Below, piece after piece: positions 9,182 to 17,284 of a stretch of DNA of 64,000 nt. Below the pieces are notes generated by a model. The model saw only the letters and a list, made by a program, of their open reading frames with translations. It ran no database searches and was not told the DNA's origin. The DNA is taken from NCBI GenBank assembly GCA_964529175.1, contig CAZGVO010000014.1, positions 36,580 to 100,579 on the forward strand, read 5' to 3'. A program made the position numbers and the translations under genes. Within the stretch, counting starts at the first letter, position 1. Each line of letters starts with the position of its first letter. Source of the stretch: JAAFJM01 sp964529175. Its GTDB lineage: Bacteria; Bacteroidota; Bacteroidia; UKL13-3.

Positions 9182-9766
9182 TTATCTGTTCAAAAGTAAA
9201 AATACATAAAGATAAATCCAAAGTATTCCCACAAAATGCCAATAAGTATTGCACATAGCAATTCCTCTTAAAGCCTTTTTATGCACTTTAAATCTAAAAG
9301 TTTGTATTAAAATAGTTACTAAATATAAAATACCAATAATTACATGGGCTAAGTGTAAACCAGTAATTACATATACAAATGAACCGCTTGGGTTAGCAAA
9401 TCCAAAATAAATTGAATTATAAACCATTTGGCTCCAACCCCAATATTGCATTATACAAAATAAGGTTCCTAATAAAATTGCGATACCAAGGCCAATTTTG
9501 GTTTGGTTCAATTCGTCTTTTTTAGCGGCCATGTAAGCCCATTGCATAAATACGCTGCTTAATACCACCACGCCAGTACTTAACATGAACATAACAGGCA
9601 ATTCAAAAACTACCCATTCACCTTCTCCCCTGCGCACTATATAAGCACTAGTAAAACCAGCAAATAACATAATGCTACTTACTAATAATAACCAAAGCAC
9701 AAACTTTTTAGGTTCTACTCCCGGCTCACGCTCATCAATTATTTGTTTATTCAAAGTCTGTATCAT
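9182..9766 (-). CDS. Second, shorter subunit III-family protein
   Basis: A 194-residue haem-copper oxidase subunit III homologue with about five membrane segments. It keeps the family core: SSVFMQWAYMAAK, SGSFVYVITGLHLAHV and the C-terminal NTYWHFVGILWIYLYVFLL. It lacks the extra N-terminal helices of the neighbouring 251-residue copy. Tandem long and short subunit III genes are usual in Bacteroidota oxidase clusters, where both are thought to join one complex. It starts only 2 bases after the ctaB stop. Confidence 0.85.
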   Translation of the reverse strand: MIQTLNKQIIDEREPGVEPKKFVLWLLLVSSIMLFAGFTSAYIVRRGEGEWVVFELPVMFMLSTGVVVLSSVFMQWAYMAAKKDELNQTKIGLGIAILLGTLFCIMQYWGWSQMVYNSIYFGFANPSGSFVYVITGLHLAHVIIGILYLVTILIQTFRFKVHKKALRGIAMCNTYWHFVGILWIYLYVFLLLNR

Positions 9767-9768
9767 TA

Positions 9769-10671
9769 TTAAATTTTATCTATCAAGTAAAAAAGTTGAA
9801 CAATGGGTAGATAGATAATTGCGGCTAACATTAACTTTTTAGCATCAGCTAGTTCGCAACTTTTATATAATTTATAGGCGTAAAAACTAAAATATAAAGC
9901 ACCAAATACTGCTACAACCGCAGCTACCACTCCTGAAATCCCAAATACAGTTGGTAAAATACCTACTGGAATTAAAATTAAAGCAAATAACAAACATTGA
10001 AATGCTGTTTTCTTGGTTCTTCCAGGATTGAAAGGCAACATTTTAAAGCCAGCTTTTTTGTAATCATCTTCCAATAACCAAGCAATGCTCCAAAAATGAG
10101 GAAACTGCCAAACAAATTGTACCGTGAATAATACAATAGCAGCTATATCAATTTTTCCGGTGTAAGCTACCCAACCTAACATAGTAGGAAAAGCTCCTGG
10201 AAAAGCTCCAACAAAAACCGAAATAGGTGTAACTCGTTTTAAAGGTGTGTACACAAATGCATAACTCAAAAGTGAGATCAATGCTAAAATTCCACTTAAC
10301 TGATTTAAATAAAATCCAATTAAGAAAACACCAACTAAGCCCATTAAAGTAGAGCTAATTCCTGCTTCTAAAACGCTCATTCGTCCAGTTGAAACTGGTC
10401 TGTTAGCAGTTCTAGTCATTAACTTGTCGTAGTCTTTTTCAATTATTTGATTAATCCCATTAGCAGCACCAGTTACCAATAATCCAGCGGCACCTAAAAT
10501 AAAAACCTCAAACCAAATAATAGTACCACTTGCAGCAGTTAAATAAGTTATAACTGAACTGAAAACAACCAAACTACTCAACCTAATTTTTATAAGTTGC
10601 ATGTAATCAGCATATTTTTGTTTCCAAAAACTTGTTGTTTCAATTGCAATATGTTGTTCTGTTCTATCCAA
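9769..10671 (-). CDS. ctaB: Haem O synthase (protohaem IX farnesyltransferase)
   Basis: A 300-residue UbiA-superfamily prenyltransferase that adds the hydroxyethylfarnesyl tail to haem B. The first Asp-rich site, NQIIEKDYDKLMTRTANRP, is the typical haem O synthase form, and a second polar loop, DDYKKAGFKMLP, follows with RTKKTA. About nine membrane segments are visible. Its product is the substrate of the haem A synthase encoded just upstream (31-base gap), so the two give haem A for the oxidase encoded in the same cluster. Confidence 0.95.
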   Translation of the reverse strand: MDRTEQHIAIETTSFWKQKYADYMQLIKIRLSSLVVFSSVITYLTAASGTIIWFEVFILGAAGLLVTGAANGINQIIEKDYDKLMTRTANRPVSTGRMSVLEAGISSTLMGLVGVFLIGFYLNQLSGILALISLLSYAFVYTPLKRVTPISVFVGAFPGAFPTMLGWVAYTGKIDIAAIVLFTVQFVWQFPHFWSIAWLLEDDYKKAGFKMLPFNPGRTKKTAFQCLLFALILIPVGILPTVFGISGVVAAVVAVFGALYFSFYAYKLYKSCELADAKKLMLAAIIYLPIVQLFYLIDKI

Positions 10672-10702
10672 TTTATATTTTTTTTACTTATAAGCTAACT
10701 AA

Positions 10703-11677
10703 TCAGCTAATAAGCTTTGTTTTATTAAAAATCAAAATGGCTACCAAAATTTGTAAGCCAGCAATAATACTTCCTACTGTTAAATGAATGGATGTAACTT
10801 CTTTTGGAAAACCTAAATTTACCAAAATACTTCCACTAAGTGCTTGAGAACATAACAGTAAAATAATTCCCAATCCACATTTATAAATCAATGAACTCCT
10901 TTCAAACAAGTTTCTATACTTAAATAGCAATAATGTTGAAATAAGTAAACTCAAAATTGACCAACTTCTATGTAGTTTAAAGATTAACTCCTCCATAAAA
11001 AATTTAGGCCATTGAGTTCTGTATTGTTCACCAAAAAGATTGGCCACATGGTCAACTTTTTCGCGAACTTGAGTTCCGCTAACTATCTGTATAATACTGA
11101 TAATCAGTGAGATAATTATTAGTGCTTTTAAAGAACTATCCAACTTATATTGAACAATGCTAAACTCTTGGGAAATAGCCACTGTAAAAATTAACAATGC
11201 CACAATCACCAAAGCTATTAACATATGGATGGTTATCATCCAAGTAGCTAAATCTGTTGATACTACTTTAGAACCAATCCAACCTTGAAAACCTACTAAT
11301 ATAAAAGCTAAAAAACTTAACCAAAATATTTTAGGGTTTGATTTTAAATAAGGAAATGCAAAAACTACAGTAAGTAGAATAAAAAAACCAATTACAACAC
11401 CAACTAGCCTATTTAAATATTCAATCCAAGTTTTGTAAACATCAAAATCAGCAATTTGCTTACCTTGAATAGCAAACTTGGTTTTATAATCAGCAGGCAA
11501 TTGATTGATATTGGTAGGCGGTACATACTGACCAAAACACTTTGGCCAATCAGGACAACCCAAACCACTTCCAGTACTTCTAACCAATCCTCCTACAAAA
11601 ATTAGGAAGAAAACTGCAATAATGGTTGCAATTCCAAATCTTCTAAATCTAATTTCGTATTTTTTTGTTTCTAACAT
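10703..11677 (-). CDS. ctaA: Haem A synthase (COX15/CtaA)
   Basis: A 324-residue membrane protein with about eight helices. Family marks are GGLVRSTGSGLGCPDWPKCF near residues 29-48, with the Cys pair of the first extracytoplasmic loop, then EYLNRLVG and the HRSWS and SIHLTVGS His motifs that bind haem. It oxidises the C8 methyl of haem O to make haem A. It follows a hairpin after ctaD and precedes ctaB by 31 bases. Confidence 0.93.
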   Translation of the reverse strand: MLETKKYEIRFRRFGIATIIAVFFLIFVGGLVRSTGSGLGCPDWPKCFGQYVPPTNINQLPADYKTKFAIQGKQIADFDVYKTWIEYLNRLVGVVIGFFILLTVVFAFPYLKSNPKIFWLSFLAFILVGFQGWIGSKVVSTDLATWMITIHMLIALVIVALLIFTVAISQEFSIVQYKLDSSLKALIIISLIISIIQIVSGTQVREKVDHVANLFGEQYRTQWPKFFMEELIFKLHRSWSILSLLISTLLLFKYRNLFERSSLIYKCGLGIILLLCSQALSGSILVNLGFPKEVTSIHLTVGSIIAGLQILVAILIFNKTKLIS

Positions 11678-11710
11678 TTTTTTGAATGACTATTCATCAT
11701 TCTATTTATA

Positions 11711-11745
11711 AAACAACCGCACTCCTTAAAGCGCGGTTGTTTTTA
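11711..11745. terminator. Hairpin between ctaD and ctaA
   Basis: The arms AAACAACCGC and GCGGTTGTTT form a ten-pair stem with a 12-base loop. On the minus strand, the direction of the genes, it is followed by only four T and then ATAAATAG, so termination after ctaD may be partial. That would raise expression of the two core subunits (ctaC, ctaD) over the haem A enzymes and accessory genes downstream. Confidence 0.6.
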
Positions 11746-11752
11746 TTTTTAA

Positions 11753-13654
11753 TTATTGAGCAAAACCCAACCAACGTTTAACCAATGAAAATAAAACTGC
11801 TTCTTCTTTTTCTAGAGTAGGCGTTTTTTTACGTTCAGGAGCAGGAACTGCTTTTGGTTCAGATAATGGATCTAACTGACCTTCATCTGGAGTGGTTTGA
11901 GGAATGAAATCACTTTCGTGACCTGGTACGCTATAGTCGTATGGCCAACGGTAAACGTGAGGAATTTCTCCTGGCCAGTTGCCATGCAAATGTTTAACTG
12001 GAGTAGTCCACTCTAAAGTGTTACTTTCCCAAGGGTTTTGAACCGCTTTTTTACCTTTAAACATACTATAGAAGAAATTGAATAAGAAGATAAATTGAGC
12101 AATACCACCAATGAATGCAGCATAAGTAATGAATTTGTTCATATCAACAAATACATTAAACTGATCATAAGCAGTAAATGCATAATATCTACGAGGTACA
12201 CCTGCTAAACCCATAAAGTGCATTGGGAAAAATACGCAATAAGCCGAAACTATTGTCATCCAAAAATGGATGTGACCCAAGCTTTCGTTCATTGTTCTTC
12301 CAAACATTTTTGGATACCAATGGTAAATACCACATAACATACCAAAAATAGCAGCACTACCCATTACTAAATGGAAGTGAGCAACCACAAAGTATGAGTC
12401 GTGTAAGTTAATATCTAAAGAAGCATTTCCTAAGAAAATACCAGTTAAACCACCCGAAATAAAGAATGATACTAAACCAATAGCAAACATCATTTGAGGA
12501 TTTAAACGCAAGTTACCTTGCCATAATGTACCTAAATAGTTAAATGTTTTTACAGCTGAAGGAACAGCAATAATTAATGTTCCTAACATAAATACCGAAC
12601 CTAAGAAAGGATTCATACCTGTAATAAACATATGATGTCCCCAAACAATGAATGATAAAATAGCAATGGCCATAATTGAACCAATCATTGCACGGTAACC
12701 AAAAATTGGTTTACGAGCATTGGTAGCGATTACCTCAGAAGTAATACCTAAAGCAGGTAATAAAATAATATACACCTCAGGGTGACCTAAGAACCAAAAT
12801 AAATGTTGGAATAATATTGGAGAACCACCAACTCTTTCAATTCCACCAGCTAAGTCAGCAGGGATTTCATTTAAGTAGAATGATGTTCCAAAACTTCTGT
12901 CGAATACTAATAAAAGAGAACCACCAAATAATACAGGGAAAGATAAAATACCTAAAATAGCTGTAAAGGTAAATGCCCAAATTGTTAAAGGCATTCTTGT
13001 CATTTTCATACCTTTGGTACGCATGTTAATCACTGTTGCTACATAGTTAATACCACCTAATAACGATGATACAATGAACATAATCATTGATACTAACCAT
13101 AAAGTCATACCAGTACCAGAACCAGGAATTGCTTTAGGCAATGCTGATAACGGTGGGTAAATAGTCCAACCTGCAGAAGCTGGTCCACCTTGCACAAATA
13201 ATGAGCAAATCATAATTACCGATGAGGTAAAGAAGAACCAATATGACAACATATTCATGAAAGGCGAAGCCATATCACGAGCACCTACTTGTAATGGAAT
13301 TAATAAATTACTAAATGTACCACTTAAACCAGCGGTTAATACAAAGAATACCATGATGGTACCGTGAATAGTAATTAAAGCTAAATAGAAATTAGGATCT
13401 AATTTTCCACCTTTACCCCACTCGCCTAAAATAGTTTCAAAAATTGGAAACTTAGTTTCAGGATAAGCAAGCTGTAAACGGAAAACTAATGACATTAACA
13501 TTCCAATTGTACCCATAATGATACCAGTTATTAAAAACTGTTTCGATATCATTTTGTGGTCCATACTAAAAATGTACTTCGAAATGAAGGTCTCTTTGTG
13601 ATGGCCGTGGTCATCGTGGTGGTGGCCATCGGTGTGCATTGCAACTGCGCTCAT
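11753..13654 (-). CDS. ctaD: Cytochrome c oxidase subunit I
   Basis: The 633-residue catalytic subunit with twelve membrane helices plus extensions. Haem and copper ligands are visible: HGTIMVFF (low-spin haem), GHPEVYIILLP (CuB His and the cross-linked Tyr), HHMF (CuB His pair) and HDSYFVVAHFHLVMG (haem a3 and haem a). The HPEVY form with its Tyr places it in the A-type oxidases. The N-terminus is His/Asp-rich (HTDGHHHDDHGHH), seen in other Bacteroidota copies. It starts 35 bases after ctaC ends. Confidence 0.97.
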   Translation of the reverse strand: MSAVAMHTDGHHHDDHGHHKETFISKYIFSMDHKMISKQFLITGIIMGTIGMLMSLVFRLQLAYPETKFPIFETILGEWGKGGKLDPNFYLALITIHGTIMVFFVLTAGLSGTFSNLLIPLQVGARDMASPFMNMLSYWFFFTSSVIMICSLFVQGGPASAGWTIYPPLSALPKAIPGSGTGMTLWLVSMIMFIVSSLLGGINYVATVINMRTKGMKMTRMPLTIWAFTFTAILGILSFPVLFGGSLLLVFDRSFGTSFYLNEIPADLAGGIERVGGSPILFQHLFWFLGHPEVYIILLPALGITSEVIATNARKPIFGYRAMIGSIMAIAILSFIVWGHHMFITGMNPFLGSVFMLGTLIIAVPSAVKTFNYLGTLWQGNLRLNPQMMFAIGLVSFFISGGLTGIFLGNASLDINLHDSYFVVAHFHLVMGSAAIFGMLCGIYHWYPKMFGRTMNESLGHIHFWMTIVSAYCVFFPMHFMGLAGVPRRYYAFTAYDQFNVFVDMNKFITYAAFIGGIAQFIFLFNFFYSMFKGKKAVQNPWESNTLEWTTPVKHLHGNWPGEIPHVYRWPYDYSVPGHESDFIPQTTPDEGQLDPLSEPKAVPAPERKKTPTLEKEEAVLFSLVKRWLGFAQ

Positions 13655-13689
13655 ATATATCTATTATTTTATTTCTAAGTGTTAAAAAA

Positions 13690-14835
13690 TTAATTTGAAG
13701 CTAAAGGGCTATTTTTTATTTTAAAAGAAAAAGCATTGTTAGTTTCAGTACCTTTTGCCGTTAAAGCAGGCTGTTGTTTAATCCATTTGTCAAATTCTTC
13801 TTCCGAATCAACAATAACTTTCATTTTCATACGGTAATGCGCACTTCCACAAATTTTATTACATAACAATACGTAATCAAAATTAGGATTATCTAACTTA
13901 ACACGCATTTCGTTTGTGGTTAAAGTAGGCGTAAAACTGAATTTGGTAGGTAAACCTGGTACTACATTCATTTGAACTCTAAATTGTGGCATGTACGCAG
14001 AGTGAATTACGTCTTTTGCTCTAAAATGTAAATAAATATCTCTGTTTACCGGAATATGTAATTCGCTTGTAATGATATCATCACCAGCAAATTCTTTAGT
14101 ACTATCAACACCTAAAGCATTTACAACACCCATTTGACGGAAATCGTATTTACCTAGTTTATTATCAGCACCACTGTAACGAGCATTCCAAGCAAATTGG
14201 TAGCCAAATACTTCTATGTTCATTGCATTTTCTGATTTACTTGAAGTCATATGATTCCAAACAATTAAACCCCTAACAACTAAAATAGTTAGCACAAAAG
14301 TTGGAATAATTGTCCAAATTAACTCTAACTTATGATTATCAGGGTAATGTAATGCCTTGCGTTTTAAGTTTTCTTTGTATTTGTAAGTATACCAAAATAA
14401 TAAAACTTGTGTAATAACAAAAACGATACCTGTTAAAATTAATGTTATCATAAACATATTATCGTATTCATTAGCGTGTGCCGAAGCAGCTGGTAAAGCA
14501 AATACAGTTAACTTACCGTGAGCCATAAATTCCCAAACAACCGCAGCCATTCCAACAACAAGGAATACTAATGCAGTATATGCATTTATTTTAGCCCAAT
14601 TGATTACTGGTTTCTTTTGAACATCGCCAACTTTCGATAGAATATCGAAAACCATTCCGATAATAAAAACTAATAAAATGGCAATGCCAGTAATTAACCA
14701 GTTAATATTACTAGCTGTTGATTGAGCTGCGTCTGCTGCTTCCTCGTTCATATCTTGCGCAAATACTGATAAACTACTAAAAAGTAACATAGCTATCATT
14801 AATACAAAAGATGCTTTAATTTTCAAATGCTTCAT
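13690..14835 (-). CDS. ctaC: Cytochrome c oxidase subunit II
   Basis: A 381-residue subunit that carries CuA and receives electrons from cytochrome c. The frame stays open to 14874, but the ATG at 14835 gives a proper signal peptide (MKHLKIKASFVLM...FAQD) and is preferred. Four further membrane segments precede the periplasmic cupredoxin domain. The CuA ligands are clear: C325, C329, H333 and M336 in CNKICGSAHYRM, with the upstream His in IHSAYMPQF. There is no fused cytochrome c domain, so a separate electron donor is needed. It heads the minus-strand cluster, with its promoter probably in 14836-15087. Confidence 0.95.
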   Translation of the reverse strand: MKHLKIKASFVLMIAMLLFSSLSVFAQDMNEEAADAAQSTASNINWLITGIAILLVFIIGMVFDILSKVGDVQKKPVINWAKINAYTALVFLVVGMAAVVWEFMAHGKLTVFALPAASAHANEYDNMFMITLILTGIVFVITQVLLFWYTYKYKENLKRKALHYPDNHKLELIWTIIPTFVLTILVVRGLIVWNHMTSSKSENAMNIEVFGYQFAWNARYSGADNKLGKYDFRQMGVVNALGVDSTKEFAGDDIITSELHIPVNRDIYLHFRAKDVIHSAYMPQFRVQMNVVPGLPTKFSFTPTLTTNEMRVKLDNPNFDYVLLCNKICGSAHYRMKMKVIVDSEEEFDKWIKQQPALTAKGTETNNAFSFKIKNSPLASN

Positions 14836-15087
14836 TGGTATAATCCTATTTTTTATTGTGTAAATGTGTTGCAATATAGCAATGGTGTCAAATACTAGTA
14901 AAAATAATTTTATCTATTGACAATTATCATCGAAAAGAACTATAAGAAACTTTTTTAAAAATAACATTCACAATGAATTATGAGTTAGTATGGTGTTGAA
15001 AAATATTTTTTATCAATTTAATTGCTGCAAAATAATAATTTAACAGTAACGTATTGGTAAAAATTACATATTTGCAAACTGTAAAAT
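14836..15087. other. Divergent intergenic region
   Basis: These 252 AT-rich bases separate ctaC (minus) and the secreted protein gene at 15088 (plus), so they must hold both promoters. Imperfect -7-like strings are present, CATATTTG at 15067-15074 on the plus strand and TAGTATTTG on the minus strand, but neither has a well-placed upstream TTG. No gene or strong hairpin was seen. Confidence 0.5.
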
Positions 15088-17208
15088 ATGCAAAAATTAA
15101 TTAGCGCTAATTTATTTGTATTGTGCTTTTTGTTGTTAAATAAAAATGTACACGCACAAGTAAAAAACGAAGGTAAATATACAACTGCAGCTCGTTTAGG
15201 GCTTACAGTTAATAACTCAGGTACAATTGGTAGACCAACTGTAAGAACCAATACAAGTGGTCCTCCTTCAATGGCATATCCAAGGGGTAGCGGAGTTGAG
15301 CATTTGTTTGAAGGAGGTATTTGGATTGGAGCTTATGTAAACGGACAAGTTAGGGTTTCTACGTCTTCATCAGAAAGTAGTGCTGGTTATTCTACAGGTG
15401 CAGCAAACTTTGAATTTACACCTCTTACCGGAATTTTAGAGCGCTCTAATTTGACTAAAAGTCCCAATTATTCTAATTCGGCAATTTCACATCAAGATTT
15501 AGTGATGATTATAACCGATAGTAATGTAATTATTCCGGGAACCACTATTCCTATCAATGCACACGATAATCCACTAAAAGCAGTTGTTAAATTAGAAGTT
15601 TTAAACTGGAATTACTCGTATGCTGATTATTTTGTAATTTTAAACTATACCATTACTAATAAAAGTAAACAACGTTGGGACTCAATATACATTGGTAATT
15701 TTGCTGATTTAGTAGTTAGAAACGTAAACGTAACAAGAGAAACTGGCTCTTTATTTTTTCAAAGAGGAAGAAATTTTGTTGACAATAAAAACAATGCCAT
15801 TGTAGCCTATATGGCATCTAAACAAGCTGATGATTATAATTTTATCAGTTCATATGGCGGCATGCAGTTTTTGGGTGTAGATTGGAATGGTTTATTTTTT
15901 AATCCTTCAAAACCTGAAATATTTACCAATAAAGGTTTTACTGCTCCAACTTTCAATACCAATTTTTGGACTTTTGGCTCAGTTACTCCACCATACATTA
16001 GGCCAGATGATGAACAAACTAGGTATAGCAAACTGGCTGTGGGGATTGATTCAAACGATTTAAATTCTTCATCAGGACCCACTTACGGACCAGCATCTAA
16101 TTGGTTACAATTAATGAGTGTAGGGCCTTTTCGTTCATTAGAACCCGACTCAAGCATGACTTATACCATGGCTTTTGTTTGCGGAAAACAATTGAGAGAA
16201 TTTACCCAAAATCAATCACTTACCATATTAAGTACAGAAGCTTCTCAAAAAGAGTTAAGAGACCATTTTACAAGAGCTAGAGCTACCTACTTGGGCGAAG
16301 ATAATGAAGAAAATGGCGTTTATACAGCAGAAAAAGATGTAAATCAAAATGGAAAGCTAGATAGGTTTGTATTGCCTGAACCTCCTGAAGACCCTAAGGT
16401 AAAGATAGTGGCTGGAGATAAAAAAGCAACCATTTATTGGAGCAATAATGCTGAAGCTTCAATAGACCCAATTACCAGAGAAAAGGATTTTGAAGGTTAT
16501 AAAATTTACTCGAGTAAAATTGGCGATGATTTAAAACCAAATTTTACAGATGCCCGCAACTTAATTGGACAATGGGATAGCACCGGAAACGATGTTGGTT
16601 TTAATAATGGTTTCGACTTAATTAGATTAGCACAACCAAAAGTATTTGAAGGTGATACTACCAAATATCATTACGCTTACACTATGAATAATTTAAGTAA
16701 TGGGTGGCAGTATTTATTTATAGTTACAGCCTTTGATAAAGGAAATAAAAACTTGAATTTAGAACCATTAGAATCATCGTTTAGTGGCAATGATTTTAGG
16801 GTTTTTAGTGGTAGCGATATCAATAATTTTAGCAAAGAAGACCAAAATACAAAAGTAGGAATTTACCCAAATCCTTACAGCACTAGCGCAGCTTGGGATG
16901 GAACCACTTCTAGAACCAAAAAACTGTATTTTTACAACTTACCACAAAGCTGCGAAATTACCATTTACACCACTAGTGGTGATGTTATAGCTAATTTTAA
17001 ACACGATGCAAGTACCTATAGTGGAGAAGGTAATGCTTGGTTTGATAGATTAAGCGATAGAGAAAAATTAGTAATGACAGGTGGAGAGCACGCATGGGAT
17101 TTATTAAGCGATTCAAAAAATCAAATTACCCAAGGAATATATATGTACAGCGTAAAAGATTTACAAAGTGGTATTGTACAAACTGGTAACTTTGCAGTAA
17201 TTAAATAA
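15088..17208 (+). CDS. Secreted protein with T9SS/FlgD-type C-terminal domain
   Basis: A 706-residue exported protein. The N-terminal segment to about residue 24 (ending NVHAQ) is a signal peptide. The central part has no recognised catalytic motif. Around residues 430-560 there is a fibronectin-III-like segment (KVKIVAGDKKATIYW onward). Residues about 588-706 resemble the FlgD/T9SS C-terminal fold: VGIYPNPYSTSAAW, LYFYNLPQSCEITIYTTSG and a closing GIYMYSVKD...GNFAVIK. Homologues are common in Bacteroidota and are usually left without function. It lies divergent from ctaC and 76 bases ahead of another T9SS cargo. Confidence 0.7.
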   Translation: MQKLISANLFVLCFLLLNKNVHAQVKNEGKYTTAARLGLTVNNSGTIGRPTVRTNTSGPPSMAYPRGSGVEHLFEGGIWIGAYVNGQVRVSTSSSESSAGYSTGAANFEFTPLTGILERSNLTKSPNYSNSAISHQDLVMIITDSNVIIPGTTIPINAHDNPLKAVVKLEVLNWNYSYADYFVILNYTITNKSKQRWDSIYIGNFADLVVRNVNVTRETGSLFFQRGRNFVDNKNNAIVAYMASKQADDYNFISSYGGMQFLGVDWNGLFFNPSKPEIFTNKGFTAPTFNTNFWTFGSVTPPYIRPDDEQTRYSKLAVGIDSNDLNSSSGPTYGPASNWLQLMSVGPFRSLEPDSSMTYTMAFVCGKQLREFTQNQSLTILSTEASQKELRDHFTRARATYLGEDNEENGVYTAEKDVNQNGKLDRFVLPEPPEDPKVKIVAGDKKATIYWSNNAEASIDPITREKDFEGYKIYSSKIGDDLKPNFTDARNLIGQWDSTGNDVGFNNGFDLIRLAQPKVFEGDTTKYHYAYTMNNLSNGWQYLFIVTAFDKGNKNLNLEPLESSFSGNDFRVFSGSDINNFSKEDQNTKVGIYPNPYSTSAAWDGTTSRTKKLYFYNLPQSCEITIYTTSGDVIANFKHDASTYSGEGNAWFDRLSDREKLVMTGGEHAWDLLSDSKNQITQGIYMYSVKDLQSGIVQTGNFAVIK

Positions 17209-17284
17209 TTATTTGTCCTATTGTTATCGGACAAGCTTGGTAAAAAAATTAAACAAATAATAAACTAAATAAACAAATAATAAA

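Noticed and set aside
17213..17234. Hairpin TTGTCC/GGACAA after the gene at 15088
   Set aside because: The stem is six pairs with a ten-base loop and no T-tract, too weak to call a terminator.
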